Shown piece by piece: positions 1-9,333 of a stretch of 64,000 nt of DNA (positions are counted from its first letter, which is position 1; each line of letters starts with the position of its first letter). The stretch covers positions 124,001 to 188,000 of the forward strand of contig CAWCJC010000006.1 in the NCBI GenBank assembly GCA_963795835.1, in the 5' to 3' direction. The notes below the pieces were generated by a model. The model saw only the letters and a program-made list of their open reading frames with translations, was not told where the DNA came from and did no database searches. A program made the position numbers and the translations under genes. This DNA is from JALYXI01 sp963795835 (GTDB lineage: Bacteria > Acidobacteriota > Terriglobia > Bryobacterales > Bryobacteraceae).

Positions 1-1
1 T

Positions 2-37
2 TACCACTTCTTAGACCGGACGAAATCCCGCAATTGA
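2..37 (+). CDS. possible 3' end of an upstream gene (perhaps mreD)
   Basis: Frame 2 is open from the window edge to a TGA at 35-37 and encodes a short basic tail (YHFLDRTKSRN). Because mrdA and rodA follow directly, the preceding gene in a standard mreBCD-mrdA-rodA cluster would be mreD. Twelve codons are too few to prove it. Frame 1 is also open to a TAA at 55-57, so the true frame is uncertain. Confidence 0.25.
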   Translation, partial: YHFLDRTKSRN

Positions 38-71
38 CGATATTCGGGTTAAGCTAAAGCAGTAGCGCTCC

Positions 72-1985
72 GTGAAATTCTTTCGCACCGCGACCCCTAT
101 CGAGACGCCCGCCGAGACGCCTCTCGATGACGAGCAGACGCCTGTCGAGACGCTTCCCGAGGAAGAGCAGCCGCTCGTTCGAGACGACCCGAGCTTTGCC
201 TCCGCGAAAATGGCTGTTTTTCAATACTCGGCTGTCGGGATTTTCTTTGTCCTGATTTCCGGTTTTTGGCAATTGCAGGTGCAGCAGCAGGAGACATATT
301 CCGTCGCCGCGGAAAGAAATAGCGTTAAATCCCTTCCTATCCTGGCACCTCGCGGTAGGATCTTGGATCGCGATGGAAGGGTAATCGTCGACAATCATTC
401 CTCCTGGACCTTGATTCTTTCCCGTGAGACGGTCAAGGACGAACACCTTCCCGATATCGCGACGGGACTCAACCTGGATCTTACAGACCTAAAAGCACGG
501 TTGGCTCGTTATCGGAGTCGGCCGAAGTTTGAGCCGTTGATCCTCAAAGAGGAACTCACGCCTGCAGATCTGGCTTTTGTGGAAGCTCATCGTGACCCAG
601 CGTTTTTCCCAGAACTGGAATTAATTCGTGCGCAACGGCGTTTGTACCCGCAGAACGGTATGGCTGCGCATGTGATCGGATACACCGGCGAGATCAGCGA
701 CGCGGAGTTGGATGCGCCTGAATATGCGAATGAAATGCCGGGCGCGGTGATTGGAAAATTCGGTCTGGAGCGGCGATATAACGACGCTTTACGCGGTATC
801 GACGGCCAGCGGCTCGTGAAGGTGGATAATCTCGGCCGCGAGCGCGAACTGCTGGAGAGCAAAGAAGCCACTCCCGGCCATAGTTTGCGGACCACGCTTG
901 ATCTGGATTTACAAGTGGTGGCGGAACTTGCAATGGAAGGCCGGAAAGGCGCGGTTGTGGCGCTGGACCCGCGTACTGGCGAGATCCTGGCCATGGTATC
1001 GAGGCCGACATTCGATCCGAACAAGTTTGCCGTGCGAATCAAGAATTCCGACTGGCGCGAAATTAATGGCGACCCAGGCAAGCCCCTTTTGAATCGCGCG
1101 ATTCAGGCGCAACTGGCGCCGGGATCCACGTTTAAACCAATCATGGCTCTCGCCGGGCTGGAAACCAGTACGATCGACGATCAATATACTATCCATTGTC
1201 CCGGCGGCGCGTCCTTCTTCGGCCATTTCTATAAGTGCCATGGGGTTCATGGGGCGGTCTCGCTCCATCGCGCAATTGCAATTTCCTGCGACAGCTATTT
1301 TTACAACGTGGGGAACAAACTGGGTATAGACAATATCGCGTTTTATGGCGACAAAGCCGGCTTGGGCCACAGGACGGGCGTCGATCTTCCCGGAGAGGCG
1401 GAGGGCACCCTGCCTTCCACAGCCTGGAAGGCGCGCAACTTTCACGTAAAGTGGTTCGCGGGGGAGACGATCTCCGTGTCCATCGGGCAAGGCGCGCTAA
1501 CCGTGACTCCCATCCAACTTGCCAGCGCCATCGGCGGCATAGCTGTCGGTGGAGTGTGGCATCAACCTCACCTTTTGGTAAAGGACACCAAGACGGAAAA
1601 GCCGCGGGAGTGGGCGCTCAATCCGGAAAATGTGAAGAAGGTGATCGATGGCATGTATGCGGTGGTGAACGAGGGCGGCACCGGCGTCCGGGCCAAGATT
1701 CCTGGCATCGAGGTTTGCGGCAAGACCGGCTCCGCCCAAACTGTTTCGAACGAATATGCGCACTCGCACGCAGGCTCCGCGCCGAAGGACAACTCCTGGT
1801 TTGTCGGTTTCGCTCCTCGAGCCGCGCCGGAGATCGTCGTAGTGGCCGTTTTTGAAGGCGGGGAACATGGCATGCTTTCCGCCCCGATTGCGCGTGACGT
1901 TATGAAATCCTATTTCGACAAGAAGACGCGCCAAAAGATGTTGACTCAAACGGACGCGCCCCGTGCCGTTTCCGCCGGATTCTAG
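72..1985 (+). CDS. mrdA: penicillin-binding protein 2 (elongasome transpeptidase)
   Basis: Class B PBP that cross-links peptidoglycan during cell elongation, working with RodA at the inner membrane. The 637-residue protein starts at GTG. It has a Pro/Glu-rich cytoplasmic tail with TPxET repeats (residues 5-35), one membrane segment (about 45-65), the PBP dimerisation region with the RGRILDRDG motif, and the transpeptidase domain. Active-site motifs are visible: STFK near residue 351 (PGSTFKP), SCD and KTG near 550 (GKTGSAQ). The acidic repetitive N-terminal tail is longer than in E. coli PBP2. rodA begins 2 bases after the stop, so the two are surely co-expressed. Confidence 0.95.
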   Translation: MKFFRTATPIETPAETPLDDEQTPVETLPEEEQPLVRDDPSFASAKMAVFQYSAVGIFFVLISGFWQLQVQQQETYSVAAERNSVKSLPILAPRGRILDRDGRVIVDNHSSWTLILSRETVKDEHLPDIATGLNLDLTDLKARLARYRSRPKFEPLILKEELTPADLAFVEAHRDPAFFPELELIRAQRRLYPQNGMAAHVIGYTGEISDAELDAPEYANEMPGAVIGKFGLERRYNDALRGIDGQRLVKVDNLGRERELLESKEATPGHSLRTTLDLDLQVVAELAMEGRKGAVVALDPRTGEILAMVSRPTFDPNKFAVRIKNSDWREINGDPGKPLLNRAIQAQLAPGSTFKPIMALAGLETSTIDDQYTIHCPGGASFFGHFYKCHGVHGAVSLHRAIAISCDSYFYNVGNKLGIDNIAFYGDKAGLGHRTGVDLPGEAEGTLPSTAWKARNFHVKWFAGETISVSIGQGALTVTPIQLASAIGGIAVGGVWHQPHLLVKDTKTEKPREWALNPENVKKVIDGMYAVVNEGGTGVRAKIPGIEVCGKTGSAQTVSNEYAHSHAGSAPKDNSWFVGFAPRAAPEIVVVAVFEGGEHGMLSAPIARDVMKSYFDKKTRQKMLTQTDAPRAVSAGF

Positions 1986-1987
1986 CC

Positions 1988-3079
1988 TTGGCGAAATATC
2001 TCTCCCTGCGCGATTTCGATTGGCCCATGTTCTTGGTCGTAATCGCGATTTCGAGCCTTGGCGTGCTTCAAATTTTCAGCGCCACTCACGGAACACAATG
2101 GCAGGATTCCTGGTGGAAGCAGATTGCTTACATCTTGGCGGGTGTGTTCCTGATGTGGCTGGTTTCGCTGCTCGACTATCACGTCATGATGTCGCAAATC
2201 ATGCCGCTTTATGTGGCGGCCGTCGTCGGGTTAGTGTCGGTCTTGTTGATCGGAAGAACAGTTTTCAACTCAACCCGCTGGATTGCGCTTCCGGGCGGCT
2301 TGAAATTGCAGGTATCGGAATTCGCGAAACTGGTGATAATCTTACTGGTAGCTCGCTTCATGACGGAATTACGAAGCGAAGTGCTGGAATTGCCGGACTT
2401 GCTGAAAATCGCCGGTCTGGTGCTGGTTCCGATGTTGCTCATTGCGAAAGAGCCAGATTTAGGCACGGCTCTGACTTATGTCCCGATCCTGGCGATCGGA
2501 GTGTTTCTGGCAGGTATGCGTTGGCAGTATTGGACTGCCATAGCGGTTTTAGTACTTTTAGTAGTTCCAATCAGTTACACAGTTTTGAAGCCGTACCAGA
2601 GAGAACGCCTGGTTAGCTTTCTCGATCCCGAAAACGACCCGAAGGGATCTGGTTATCAGGTACTGCAGTCGAAAATTGCCGTGGGCGCGGGCGGAATGTG
2701 GGGACGTGGCGTAACGAAGGGAACCCAGACGCAATTGCGGTTCTTGCCCGTGGCGCACACGGACTTTATCTTCTCGGCGTTCTCGGAAGAGCATGGGTTT
2801 GTCGGTGTCATCGTGACTCTGGCGTTGTATTTTGTTTTGCTGATGCAGCTTGTCCAGAACGCGCAAACCGCTCCGGATCGGGCCGGAATGTATATTTGCA
2901 TGGGCGTTGCCGCCCTTTTGTTGTTCCACATTTTAGTGAACGTCGGTATGGTGGTGGGGCGCATGCCGGTAACAGGAATTCCGCTGCCCCTGATGAGTTA
3001 TGGCGGGTCCAGTATCTGGTCTACCTTCCTGATGCTGGGGTTGGTGAATAACGTTCGTTTGCGCCGTTTTGTAAATTAA
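1988..3079 (+). CDS. rodA: RodA peptidoglycan glycosyltransferase (SEDS family)
   Basis: Polytopic SEDS protein of 363 residues that polymerises lipid II during rod growth as partner of PBP2. It has about ten hydrophobic helices and the family signatures GSGYQVLQSKIAVGAGG, the acidic TDFIFS stretch and the C-terminal PLMSYGGSS motif. It starts at TTG two bases after mrdA, with the coupling expected of an operon. The length is normal for RodA, and no sporulation or division-type (FtsW) context is present. This is a secure call. Confidence 0.95.
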   Translation: MAKYLSLRDFDWPMFLVVIAISSLGVLQIFSATHGTQWQDSWWKQIAYILAGVFLMWLVSLLDYHVMMSQIMPLYVAAVVGLVSVLLIGRTVFNSTRWIALPGGLKLQVSEFAKLVIILLVARFMTELRSEVLELPDLLKIAGLVLVPMLLIAKEPDLGTALTYVPILAIGVFLAGMRWQYWTAIAVLVLLVVPISYTVLKPYQRERLVSFLDPENDPKGSGYQVLQSKIAVGAGGMWGRGVTKGTQTQLRFLPVAHTDFIFSAFSEEHGFVGVIVTLALYFVLLMQLVQNAQTAPDRAGMYICMGVAALLLFHILVNVGMVVGRMPVTGIPLPLMSYGGSSIWSTFLMLGLVNNVRLRRFVN

Positions 3080-3258
3080 AACTTTTTTATTGTTGGGAGC
3101 CCGTGACTCTTCCGGTGAAGAGCGGTTCCCCGGCCGGTAAGTGTTGTTGAAGTCTTTGTCCAGGCTCCACCTTCCGGCAAGCGTAAGCTTTTTCAAGCGG
3201 GGTGTGACCGCATCTTCCCCGGTTGGGTATCCGCGAGGGTCCTGACGGAGGATGTCGG
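3080..3258 (+). promoter_or_regulatory. structured, possibly bistable leader of the RNase E/G gene
   Basis: This 179-base gap follows a T-run (3083-3088). A two-tier hairpin is visible: GGGAGCC (3095-3101) pairs with GGTTCCC (3124-3130, one G-U), enclosing CTCTTC (3107-3112) with GAAGAG (3117-3122) around a CGGT loop. The 3' arm GAAGAGCGGT (3117-3126) can instead pair with ACCGCATCTTC (3207-3217), 10 pairs with one bulged A, which would destroy the first hairpin. There is no U-tract after the hairpin, so it is not a standard terminator. The ribosome site GGAGG (3247-3251) sits 7 bases before the ATG. In E. coli the rne 5' UTR mediates autoregulation; a similar role here is inference. Confidence 0.5.
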
Positions 3259-5703
3259 ATGTCGAAAGAGTTGATCGTATCGGCCACGCGCCATGAAACA
3301 CGTGTCGCCGTGCTTGAAGACGATAGTCTTGTTGAAATTTTTTACCAGCGTGAAAAGGAGTATTCCCTCGCTGGCAGTATCCACAAAGGCCGTGTCACCC
3401 GCGTGCTGCCCGGCATGCAATCAGCGTTCGTCGATATCGGACTGGAACGCGATGCGTTCCTTTACGTTTCGGACTTCTTCGAAGATAACGACGAGTACGA
3501 CAAGATCGTCACTGGCGTTGAGGAGAAAGTTGCGCGGCTGGAGAAGGGTTTACCCGTCACGGCAGAGCCCGCTGTTGCCGTTGAGGCAGCGGTAGAACCG
3601 ATTCAATCGTTGGCTGTCTCTTCCTCTAGCCCCGGGACGTTTGCGCGCTCGGGAGATCGTCCGCGCGAGGGTGATCGTCCCCGTGAGGGAGATCGTTCCC
3701 GCGACGGAGACCGTCAGCGTGGGGGACGCGGACGCAGGCGCGGCCGCCGCGGTTCGGAGCGCCCCAGTGGTGCTCGCGAAAGCGGAGGTGGATTGCCGGA
3801 ATCGAAGTATTTCTCCCCGCGCGATACGCCGTTGGTGGAGGATCCAAAAGAAGAGCGCGAAGAGTCTCCCGCGCTCAGCAGCGAATATGCGGCATCGCCC
3901 GCCGATATCGTCGTGCTTCCAGGCGAATCGCTGGCGAAGTACATCGCCGATCCAGTTGCGCCGGTGACTCGCGAAGAGGTGGAAGAGCTTCAGCCTGTTC
4001 TGGAGCCGGAGCCCGAAGCTTTTCCCCAGCCTGTGCAGGAGCCCGAACCCGAGCCGATGCCGGAGTCCGAACCGGAACCTGAAGGCGATGGCATTCATGC
4101 CGAAGTAATTGAGATTGAGGCTGAGGAAGAGTTTGCTGTTGCAGAAGGCGAAGACCTCGACGAACCTGTAGATTCGCAGCCTGAGGGGTTGGAGCTTCAA
4201 GATATCGAGCCAGAAGATTCAGACCCAGAAGACACAGAGCCCGAAGAAGCGGAAGAGGAGGCGTCAGTAGAAGCTCTCGTTTCCGAAGAAGAGGCCGAAG
4301 GCCCCGAACCCGCCCGAATCCCCACCAGTTTAACCGCAACCTTGCGGGAGCAGAACCCCCGTTACCAGCGCGTGTCCCGCCGCATGCGGCGAAAGCCGCG
4401 TGGTGAGAACCAGGCTGCTGAATCTGCCGCAGCGCCCGAAGTCCGAAAGTCTCGCGAAGAACGTCCGGAGCGGCAGGAGCGGCAGGAGCGCGAACGCCCT
4501 CCTCTCCCCTCCATCTCAGAGCTGCTGCGTGAAGGGCAGGAGATCATCGTCCAGATCGCCAAAGAGCCCATCGGCCAGAAAGGCGCGCGGATCACTTCGC
4601 ATGTCGCCCTGCCCGGACGCTTTCTGGTGTACATGCCCTCTGTAGATCACATCGGCGTGTCGCGCAAAATCCCGTCGGACGAAGAACGGGCTCGTCTGAA
4701 GCGCGTTCTACAAACACATCGCACCGGGATTCCCGGCGGCTATATCGTTCGCACTGCAGGTGACGGGCGCACAGAAGAAGAACTCCGCGCCGACATGATG
4801 TTTCTTTATAACCTCTGGCTCGATATGCGCCAGAAGGCGGAGAAGCGTCCGGCTCCGCAGCTGATGCACCACGATCTCGACGTCGTGCAGCGCATCTTAC
4901 GCGATCAGTTGACCAGCGCTTTCAAGACCGTTTGGGTCGATAACGAGATGCTCTACGAGAGCATCTTAAGCTTCGTCCAGCGCTTTCAACCAACTTTGGT
5001 CAGCCGCGTCAAACTGTACACCCGGCCCACACCGATTTTCGACGAATTCGGCATCACCAGCGAGCTGGAGAAAGCGCTTCGTCCGAAGGTTTGGCTCAAG
5101 AGCGGCGGCTATATCGTCATTAATCAAACCGAAGCTCTGGTTGCCATCGACATCAATACCGGAAAGTTTGTCGGCAAGTCGAATCGGCTGGAAGACACGA
5201 TTGTCAAAACGAATACCGATGCGATCAAGGAGATCGTCCGGCAGATTCGGCTGCGCGATCTGGGCGGCATCATCGTCATCGACTTCATCGACATGGATGA
5301 TCGCAAGAACCGGCAAAAGGTGATGCTGGCCCTTGAGGAAGCGATGCGCGTCGATCGTGCTCCTTACAAGATTCTGCAGTTCAATGACTTTGGCCTGGTT
5401 GCGATTACGCGTAAACGCGTGAAGCAATCGCTCGAGCGGACCCTGTGTACTCCTTGCACTTACTGCGAGGGCGCCGGATCCATAAAGAGCGTCCAGACCG
5501 TGATCTCTGAAATCCTTACTGAGGCGCACAAAATGGCGAAGGTGCTCGATAACGACGTCATGCTTCGCGTCCATCCGGAAGTCGCGAAGGTGCTGAAGAG
5601 CAACCAGAATGACTTTCTTCAGGAGATTGAAGAGACGCTCGGCAAGACGGTGATGGTGAAGAGCGATCCGCTGTTGCACCAGACGAAATTCGATCTAGCT
5701 TAA
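3259..5703 (+). CDS. rng: ribonuclease E/G family endoribonuclease with split S1 domain
   Basis: Single-strand endoribonuclease for rRNA and mRNA processing. The ATG at 3259 is preferred over an upstream in-frame start at 3223 because GGAGG precedes it by 7 bases, giving 814 residues. Residues about 30-85 form the first half of an S1 domain. A roughly 310-residue insertion follows, first Arg/Gly/Asp-rich repeats (DRPREGDR type), then an acidic Glu/Pro stretch. The second S1 half resumes at PSISELLREG (about 415). The DNase I-like catalytic region carries the metal-binding aspartates in AIDINTG (about 630) and VIDFIDM (about 670), then the zinc-link cysteines CTPCTYC (about 730). The low-complexity insertion inside S1 is the odd feature. 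Its end overlaps the convergent POT gene by 9 bases. Confidence 0.93.
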   Translation: MSKELIVSATRHETRVAVLEDDSLVEIFYQREKEYSLAGSIHKGRVTRVLPGMQSAFVDIGLERDAFLYVSDFFEDNDEYDKIVTGVEEKVARLEKGLPVTAEPAVAVEAAVEPIQSLAVSSSSPGTFARSGDRPREGDRPREGDRSRDGDRQRGGRGRRRGRRGSERPSGARESGGGLPESKYFSPRDTPLVEDPKEEREESPALSSEYAASPADIVVLPGESLAKYIADPVAPVTREEVEELQPVLEPEPEAFPQPVQEPEPEPMPESEPEPEGDGIHAEVIEIEAEEEFAVAEGEDLDEPVDSQPEGLELQDIEPEDSDPEDTEPEEAEEEASVEALVSEEEAEGPEPARIPTSLTATLREQNPRYQRVSRRMRRKPRGENQAAESAAAPEVRKSREERPERQERQERERPPLPSISELLREGQEIIVQIAKEPIGQKGARITSHVALPGRFLVYMPSVDHIGVSRKIPSDEERARLKRVLQTHRTGIPGGYIVRTAGDGRTEEELRADMMFLYNLWLDMRQKAEKRPAPQLMHHDLDVVQRILRDQLTSAFKTVWVDNEMLYESILSFVQRFQPTLVSRVKLYTRPTPIFDEFGITSELEKALRPKVWLKSGGYIVINQTEALVAIDINTGKFVGKSNRLEDTIVKTNTDAIKEIVRQIRLRDLGGIIVIDFIDMDDRKNRQKVMLALEEAMRVDRAPYKILQFNDFGLVAITRKRVKQSLERTLCTPCTYCEGAGSIKSVQTVISEILTEAHKMAKVLDNDVMLRVHPEVAKVLKSNQNDFLQEIEETLGKTVMVKSDPLLHQTKFDLA

Positions 5704-7125
5704 GCCTCCCATCAGCTTCTTCATCGGGCGCAGGAAGAGAAACATCACTGCGCCCAACACTAACGCAGAAAGTCCGACATAGCCGAACAACTGCGGCAGC
5801 GGGAACTGTTCATAGACGCTGGCCAAGCGCCCGCTGATATAGTCGCCAACCGAGAGCGCGACGAACCAGATGCCCATCATTAAGCCCGCGATGCGCTGCG
5901 GCGCAAGCTTGGTCATGGCGCTGAGACCAACAGGGCTCACACAGAGTTCGCCAAGTGTTTGCAGAAGATACGTGAGAGCAAGCCACCCGGGACTGACGCC
6001 CATTCTGCCTGCGATAGGGATGAGAATGATCAGGCTTAATCCACCGAGAAGCAGCCCGATGGCGAATTTTGTCGGTGCGGCGGGATTGCGAGACCCAAGC
6101 CTCACCCAGATCCACGCAAATACTGGCGCGAGCGTGATCACGTAAAGCGCGGGCAGCGCTTGGAACCATCCAGCCGGGAACGGTTTATCCATCCAGGGCA
6201 GCGCGCGATCCGTGTTCCGTTCCGCGAACAGGTTCAGCGTGGAACCCGCCTGTTCATAGATGGACCAGAACAAGGCCGCGGCAGCAAACAGGATCGCGAT
6301 CATTACGATGCGTCCACGTTCCACCGGAGTCCACTTGCCGAAGATCAGCAGACCTGCGAAGACGATGACGACGGTCGCGGTCAGGATCATTCCGAAGGCA
6401 GACGACAGCGCTTTGATGGAGATCAAACCCTGCGATGCGAGTGCGCCCATCACGATCACGAACAGCAACAATCCGATGCCGTAGATCTGAAAGTTTCGCC
6501 GATCCGACGGCGTGCTTACGGGTTTCTGGCCTGCCTTGCCCAGATGCTTCTGGCCGAAATAGAACTGGACCACTCCCACGGTCATCCCGATTCCCGCGAG
6601 TCCGAAACCGTAATGCCAGTTCACGTTTTCGCCCAGGTAACTGCAGGCGAGCGGGGCGATAAAGGCTCCCAGGTTGATGCCCATGTAGAAGATGGAGAAT
6701 GCGGCGTCGCGTCTCGGATCTGTCTTTTCGTAAAGCTCGCCGACCATGGTGCTGACATTTGGTTTCAGCAACCCTGTTCCGATCACGACAAACACCAAGC
6801 CGAGGAAGAACGTACCGGTCGCGGGAAGCGCCAGGCAGAAATGACCGAATGCGATGATGACGCCGCCAAGCATTACGGCGCGTCTTGCACCCAAGATTCG
6901 ATCCGCCACCCAGCCCCCGGGTAGGCAGATCAGATACGCCATTCCGGTATACAGGCCATAAATCGCTCCGGCCTCCACCATGGGAAAGCCCATCCCGCCG
7001 CGCGACGCGGGTGCAGCCATGAACAGGATCAGCAATCCGCGCATGCCGTAATAGCTGAAACGCTCCCAGAGTTCGGTAAGGAAGAGGGTCGCCAGCCCTT
7101 TCGGGTGGCCAAAGAATGTCGTCAT
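5695..7125 (-). CDS. POT/PTR-family proton-coupled peptide transporter
   Basis: Inner-membrane symporter of 476 residues expected to import di- and tripeptides with protons. The family signature ELWERFSYYGMRG is present near the N-terminus, and about 12-14 hydrophobic helices can be traced. It is the last gene of the long minus-strand transcript that begins with hisI. Its ATG overlaps the stop of the preceding decarboxylase in an ATGA arrangement (7122-7125), implying coupled translation. No terminator is visible at its end, which overlaps rng in the opposite direction by 9 bases. Confidence 0.9.
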   Translation of the reverse strand: MTTFFGHPKGLATLFLTELWERFSYYGMRGLLILFMAAPASRGGMGFPMVEAGAIYGLYTGMAYLICLPGGWVADRILGARRAVMLGGVIIAFGHFCLALPATGTFFLGLVFVVIGTGLLKPNVSTMVGELYEKTDPRRDAAFSIFYMGINLGAFIAPLACSYLGENVNWHYGFGLAGIGMTVGVVQFYFGQKHLGKAGQKPVSTPSDRRNFQIYGIGLLLFVIVMGALASQGLISIKALSSAFGMILTATVVIVFAGLLIFGKWTPVERGRIVMIAILFAAAALFWSIYEQAGSTLNLFAERNTDRALPWMDKPFPAGWFQALPALYVITLAPVFAWIWVRLGSRNPAAPTKFAIGLLLGGLSLIILIPIAGRMGVSPGWLALTYLLQTLGELCVSPVGLSAMTKLAPQRIAGLMMGIWFVALSVGDYISGRLASVYEQFPLPQLFGYVGLSALVLGAVMFLFLRPMKKLMGGLS

Positions 7126-8483
7126 CGCCGCACCAGTTCCCAGGCGCGGAAAACGTGGTCGCGCGTAGTGTACATGTTGCCGATCGCGATGCGAATCACA
7201 TAGTTTCCGTTTAACACCGTATGCGACAAGAAGATCTCTCCTTCGGCATTTACCCGTTCGAGGATCGCTTCGTTATCGGCATCGATTTTGCGGAAGCAGA
7301 CCACCGACATCGGCGTTGGCGCGCAGACTTCCCAGCCGGGTTCCCGCGCAATTTCAGCGGCAAGTTCCTGCGCCCATCGGATGTGTTCCTCAATCATGCT
7401 CGCTATCTGGTTGCGGCCGTAGTAGCGCAGGATAAACCAGAGCTTCAAGGCACGGAACCGGCGGCCCAAAGCCACGCCGTATTCCATATAGTTGAGCGCT
7501 CTTGGGTTTTGCGCGCTACGGAGATACTCCGGTACCAGTGAAAATGCTTCGCGCAAGATTTCCGGCTTGCGGCAATACAGAATGCTGAGGTCGACGGGCG
7601 TAAATAGCCACTTGTGCGGATTCGTTACCAGAGAATCGGCGCGTTCGGCCCCGTCTAACAGCCAACTGTACTTCGGCGAAACCGCGGCGGAGCCGGCATA
7701 CGCGGCATCGATATGCAACCAAAGGTGAAATTCTTCCGCCAGCGTCGCGATTTCCGGGACGGGGTCGACGCTGGTGGTGGATGTTGTCCCCACGGTGGCA
7801 ACGATGCAGAAGGGGACATAACCGAGTGCGAGGTCGGCCTCGATGGCCGTGCGGAGGGCATCGGCGCTCATGCGAAACCGGTCGTCTGAACCGATTTTGA
7901 TCACGTTGTCGCGCCCGATCCCGAGCGCCATCGCGCCTTTTTCGACCGACGAGTGAGCGTGTTCGGAACAATAGAGCCGCAGCACGGGCCATCTGCCGTC
8001 GCGCCCGCCTTCAGGCACCTTCTGAATGCGAGCCGCCGCGATTGCATGGAGCGTGCTGATCGACGCGGTGTCATGGATCATGCCGAACCAAGACTGCGGA
8101 AGCCCCATCCAATCGCGCAGCCAGCCAAGCGTGACTTGCTCGAGCTCGGTCAGCGCAGGCGCGGTCTTCCACAAGATGCCGTTCGCGTTCAGGCCCGCCG
8201 CCAGCATCTCGCCCAGGATGCCGGGGCCGGACGCAGTGTTCGCGAAGTAGGCCAGGAAGCCCGGCGAGTTCCAGTGCGTCAGGCCCGGGACAATGATCTG
8301 CTCGAAATCGCGCAGGATCAGCTCCATCGCTTCGCCCTGCGCAGGGCCACTGGGGGGAAGCTGGTCGGTGACTTCGCCCGGCTTCACTTGCGAGAGCACG
8401 GGATAGCGTTGCGGGTTCTGTTGGTAGTCCGCGAGCCAATCGACGACGATGTGGCCCATACGGCGGAATTCATCGGGGGACAT
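7122..8483 (-). CDS. PLP-dependent group II amino-acid decarboxylase
   Basis: A 453-residue member of the aromatic-L-amino-acid/glutamate/histidine decarboxylase family. The N-terminus has the family pattern MGHIVVDWLADY, the PLP aspartate lies in HIDAAYAG, and the Schiff-base lysine lies in NPHKWLF. Substrate cannot be read from sequence; tyrosine, tryptophan, DOPA and histidine are all possible within this family. It overlaps the upstream DapA-like gene by 14 bases and the downstream peptide transporter by 4, so the three are one unit. Being distal in the his operon makes a link to histidine supply thinkable but unproven. Confidence 0.88.
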   Translation of the reverse strand: MSPDEFRRMGHIVVDWLADYQQNPQRYPVLSQVKPGEVTDQLPPSGPAQGEAMELILRDFEQIIVPGLTHWNSPGFLAYFANTASGPGILGEMLAAGLNANGILWKTAPALTELEQVTLGWLRDWMGLPQSWFGMIHDTASISTLHAIAAARIQKVPEGGRDGRWPVLRLYCSEHAHSSVEKGAMALGIGRDNVIKIGSDDRFRMSADALRTAIEADLALGYVPFCIVATVGTTSTTSVDPVPEIATLAEEFHLWLHIDAAYAGSAAVSPKYSWLLDGAERADSLVTNPHKWLFTPVDLSILYCRKPEILREAFSLVPEYLRSAQNPRALNYMEYGVALGRRFRALKLWFILRYYGRNQIASMIEEHIRWAQELAAEIAREPGWEVCAPTPMSVVCFRKIDADNEAILERVNAEGEIFLSHTVLNGNYVIRIAIGNMYTTRDHVFRAWELVRR

Positions 8484-9327
8484 AGGTTTGTTTGTGCCAG
8501 GTCTTAAACCAGGACTTGAACTCTTCGAGATTCACGGCTTTCGCCGGGTCCAACGGTACTGCAAGCGGTCCTGTTTTGTTCCCGCGCAGGCCCGTGGCTA
8601 CCTTCACACCGACCGGCACGGGGAAGCCTTCGATTCGATCGAGGAACTCCTGCAGAAGCGCATCCTTCTTAGAGACTACGATTTCCGGGATAGCGCAAGC
8701 GCACCCGGAGACCACGCCATCAGCCCCGGAAGCGGCAGCCCAGTGAGCGATGCGATCGTTACCGCACAGCAGCGTGAACGGTACGTGCTGTTTCAACGCG
8801 ATGAGTTGTTCGAAGTAGCTGGCGTCTCCGCTCGAATCTTTGATGCCGGCAAACAACCCGGTTTCGAAGAGAGCCCGCGCGGTCTCAAACGCGATTGGAT
8901 TCGTAAACTGCGGGATGTTGTACAAGAACACCGGCATGCGTTTGGGAATCTGTTCCCGGAAGCGGAGATAGAACTCTTTGATATCGTCCTGCCCGTAACG
9001 GAAGAAATAAGGGGGCATGACTAAGAGCGCTGCGGCTCCTGACCCGACAGCTTCAGACCCAAGCTCCACCGCGCCATCGAGCGTGGAGTGCGAGACGCCG
9101 GCGATGATCGGAACTCGGCTGCGTTTGACGCCTAAGTGGACCAGGCGGATGCGATCGCCGAAAGGGATGTTGAGGAACTCGCCTGTCGAACCCAAGAGGC
9201 AGATGGCTTGAACGCCTCCTTTGGTGAGGAAGTCAATCAGATCCAGCATGGCGCCGAAGTCCGTTTCATGGCCTTCCGCGCGATGCGGCGTGATCGCGGC
9301 GGCGCACACCCCGTTGAAGATGCCCAA
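8470..9327 (-). CDS. DapA-like aldolase/lyase (DHDPS/NAL superfamily)
   Basis: A 285-residue TIM-barrel class I aldolase. Visible signatures are GSTGEF (alpha-keto-acid binding loop), the catalytic tyrosine in FLYNIP, and the Schiff-base lysine in AGIKDSSGD. In true dihydrodipicolinate synthase an arginine follows the YNxP motif; here the motif continues QFTN, so that arginine is missing. A different 2-keto acid/aldehyde lyase activity is therefore more likely than lysine biosynthesis. It lies 6 bases after hisA and overlaps the decarboxylase by 14 bases, so it is co-transcribed with the his genes. Confidence 0.85.
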   Translation of the reverse strand: MGIFNGVCAAAITPHRAEGHETDFGAMLDLIDFLTKGGVQAICLLGSTGEFLNIPFGDRIRLVHLGVKRSRVPIIAGVSHSTLDGAVELGSEAVGSGAAALLVMPPYFFRYGQDDIKEFYLRFREQIPKRMPVFLYNIPQFTNPIAFETARALFETGLFAGIKDSSGDASYFEQLIALKQHVPFTLLCGNDRIAHWAAASGADGVVSGCACAIPEIVVSKKDALLQEFLDRIEGFPVPVGVKVATGLRGNKTGPLAVPLDPAKAVNLEEFKSWFKTWHKQTYVPR

Positions 9328-9333
9328 GATTGT

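Noticed and set aside
3095..3130. Hairpin after rodA as an intrinsic terminator
   Set aside because: The T-run lies before, not after, the stem on the plus strand, and the minus strand has no U-tract after it either.
4000..4300. Glu/Pro-coding repeats as a DNA repeat array
   Set aside because: They are degenerate codon repeats within the rng reading frame and encode the acidic linker, not a separate repeat element.
8470..9327. Assignment of the DapA-like gene as dihydrodipicolinate synthase
   Set aside because: The arginine after the YNxP motif is replaced, and no lysine-pathway genes are adjacent.
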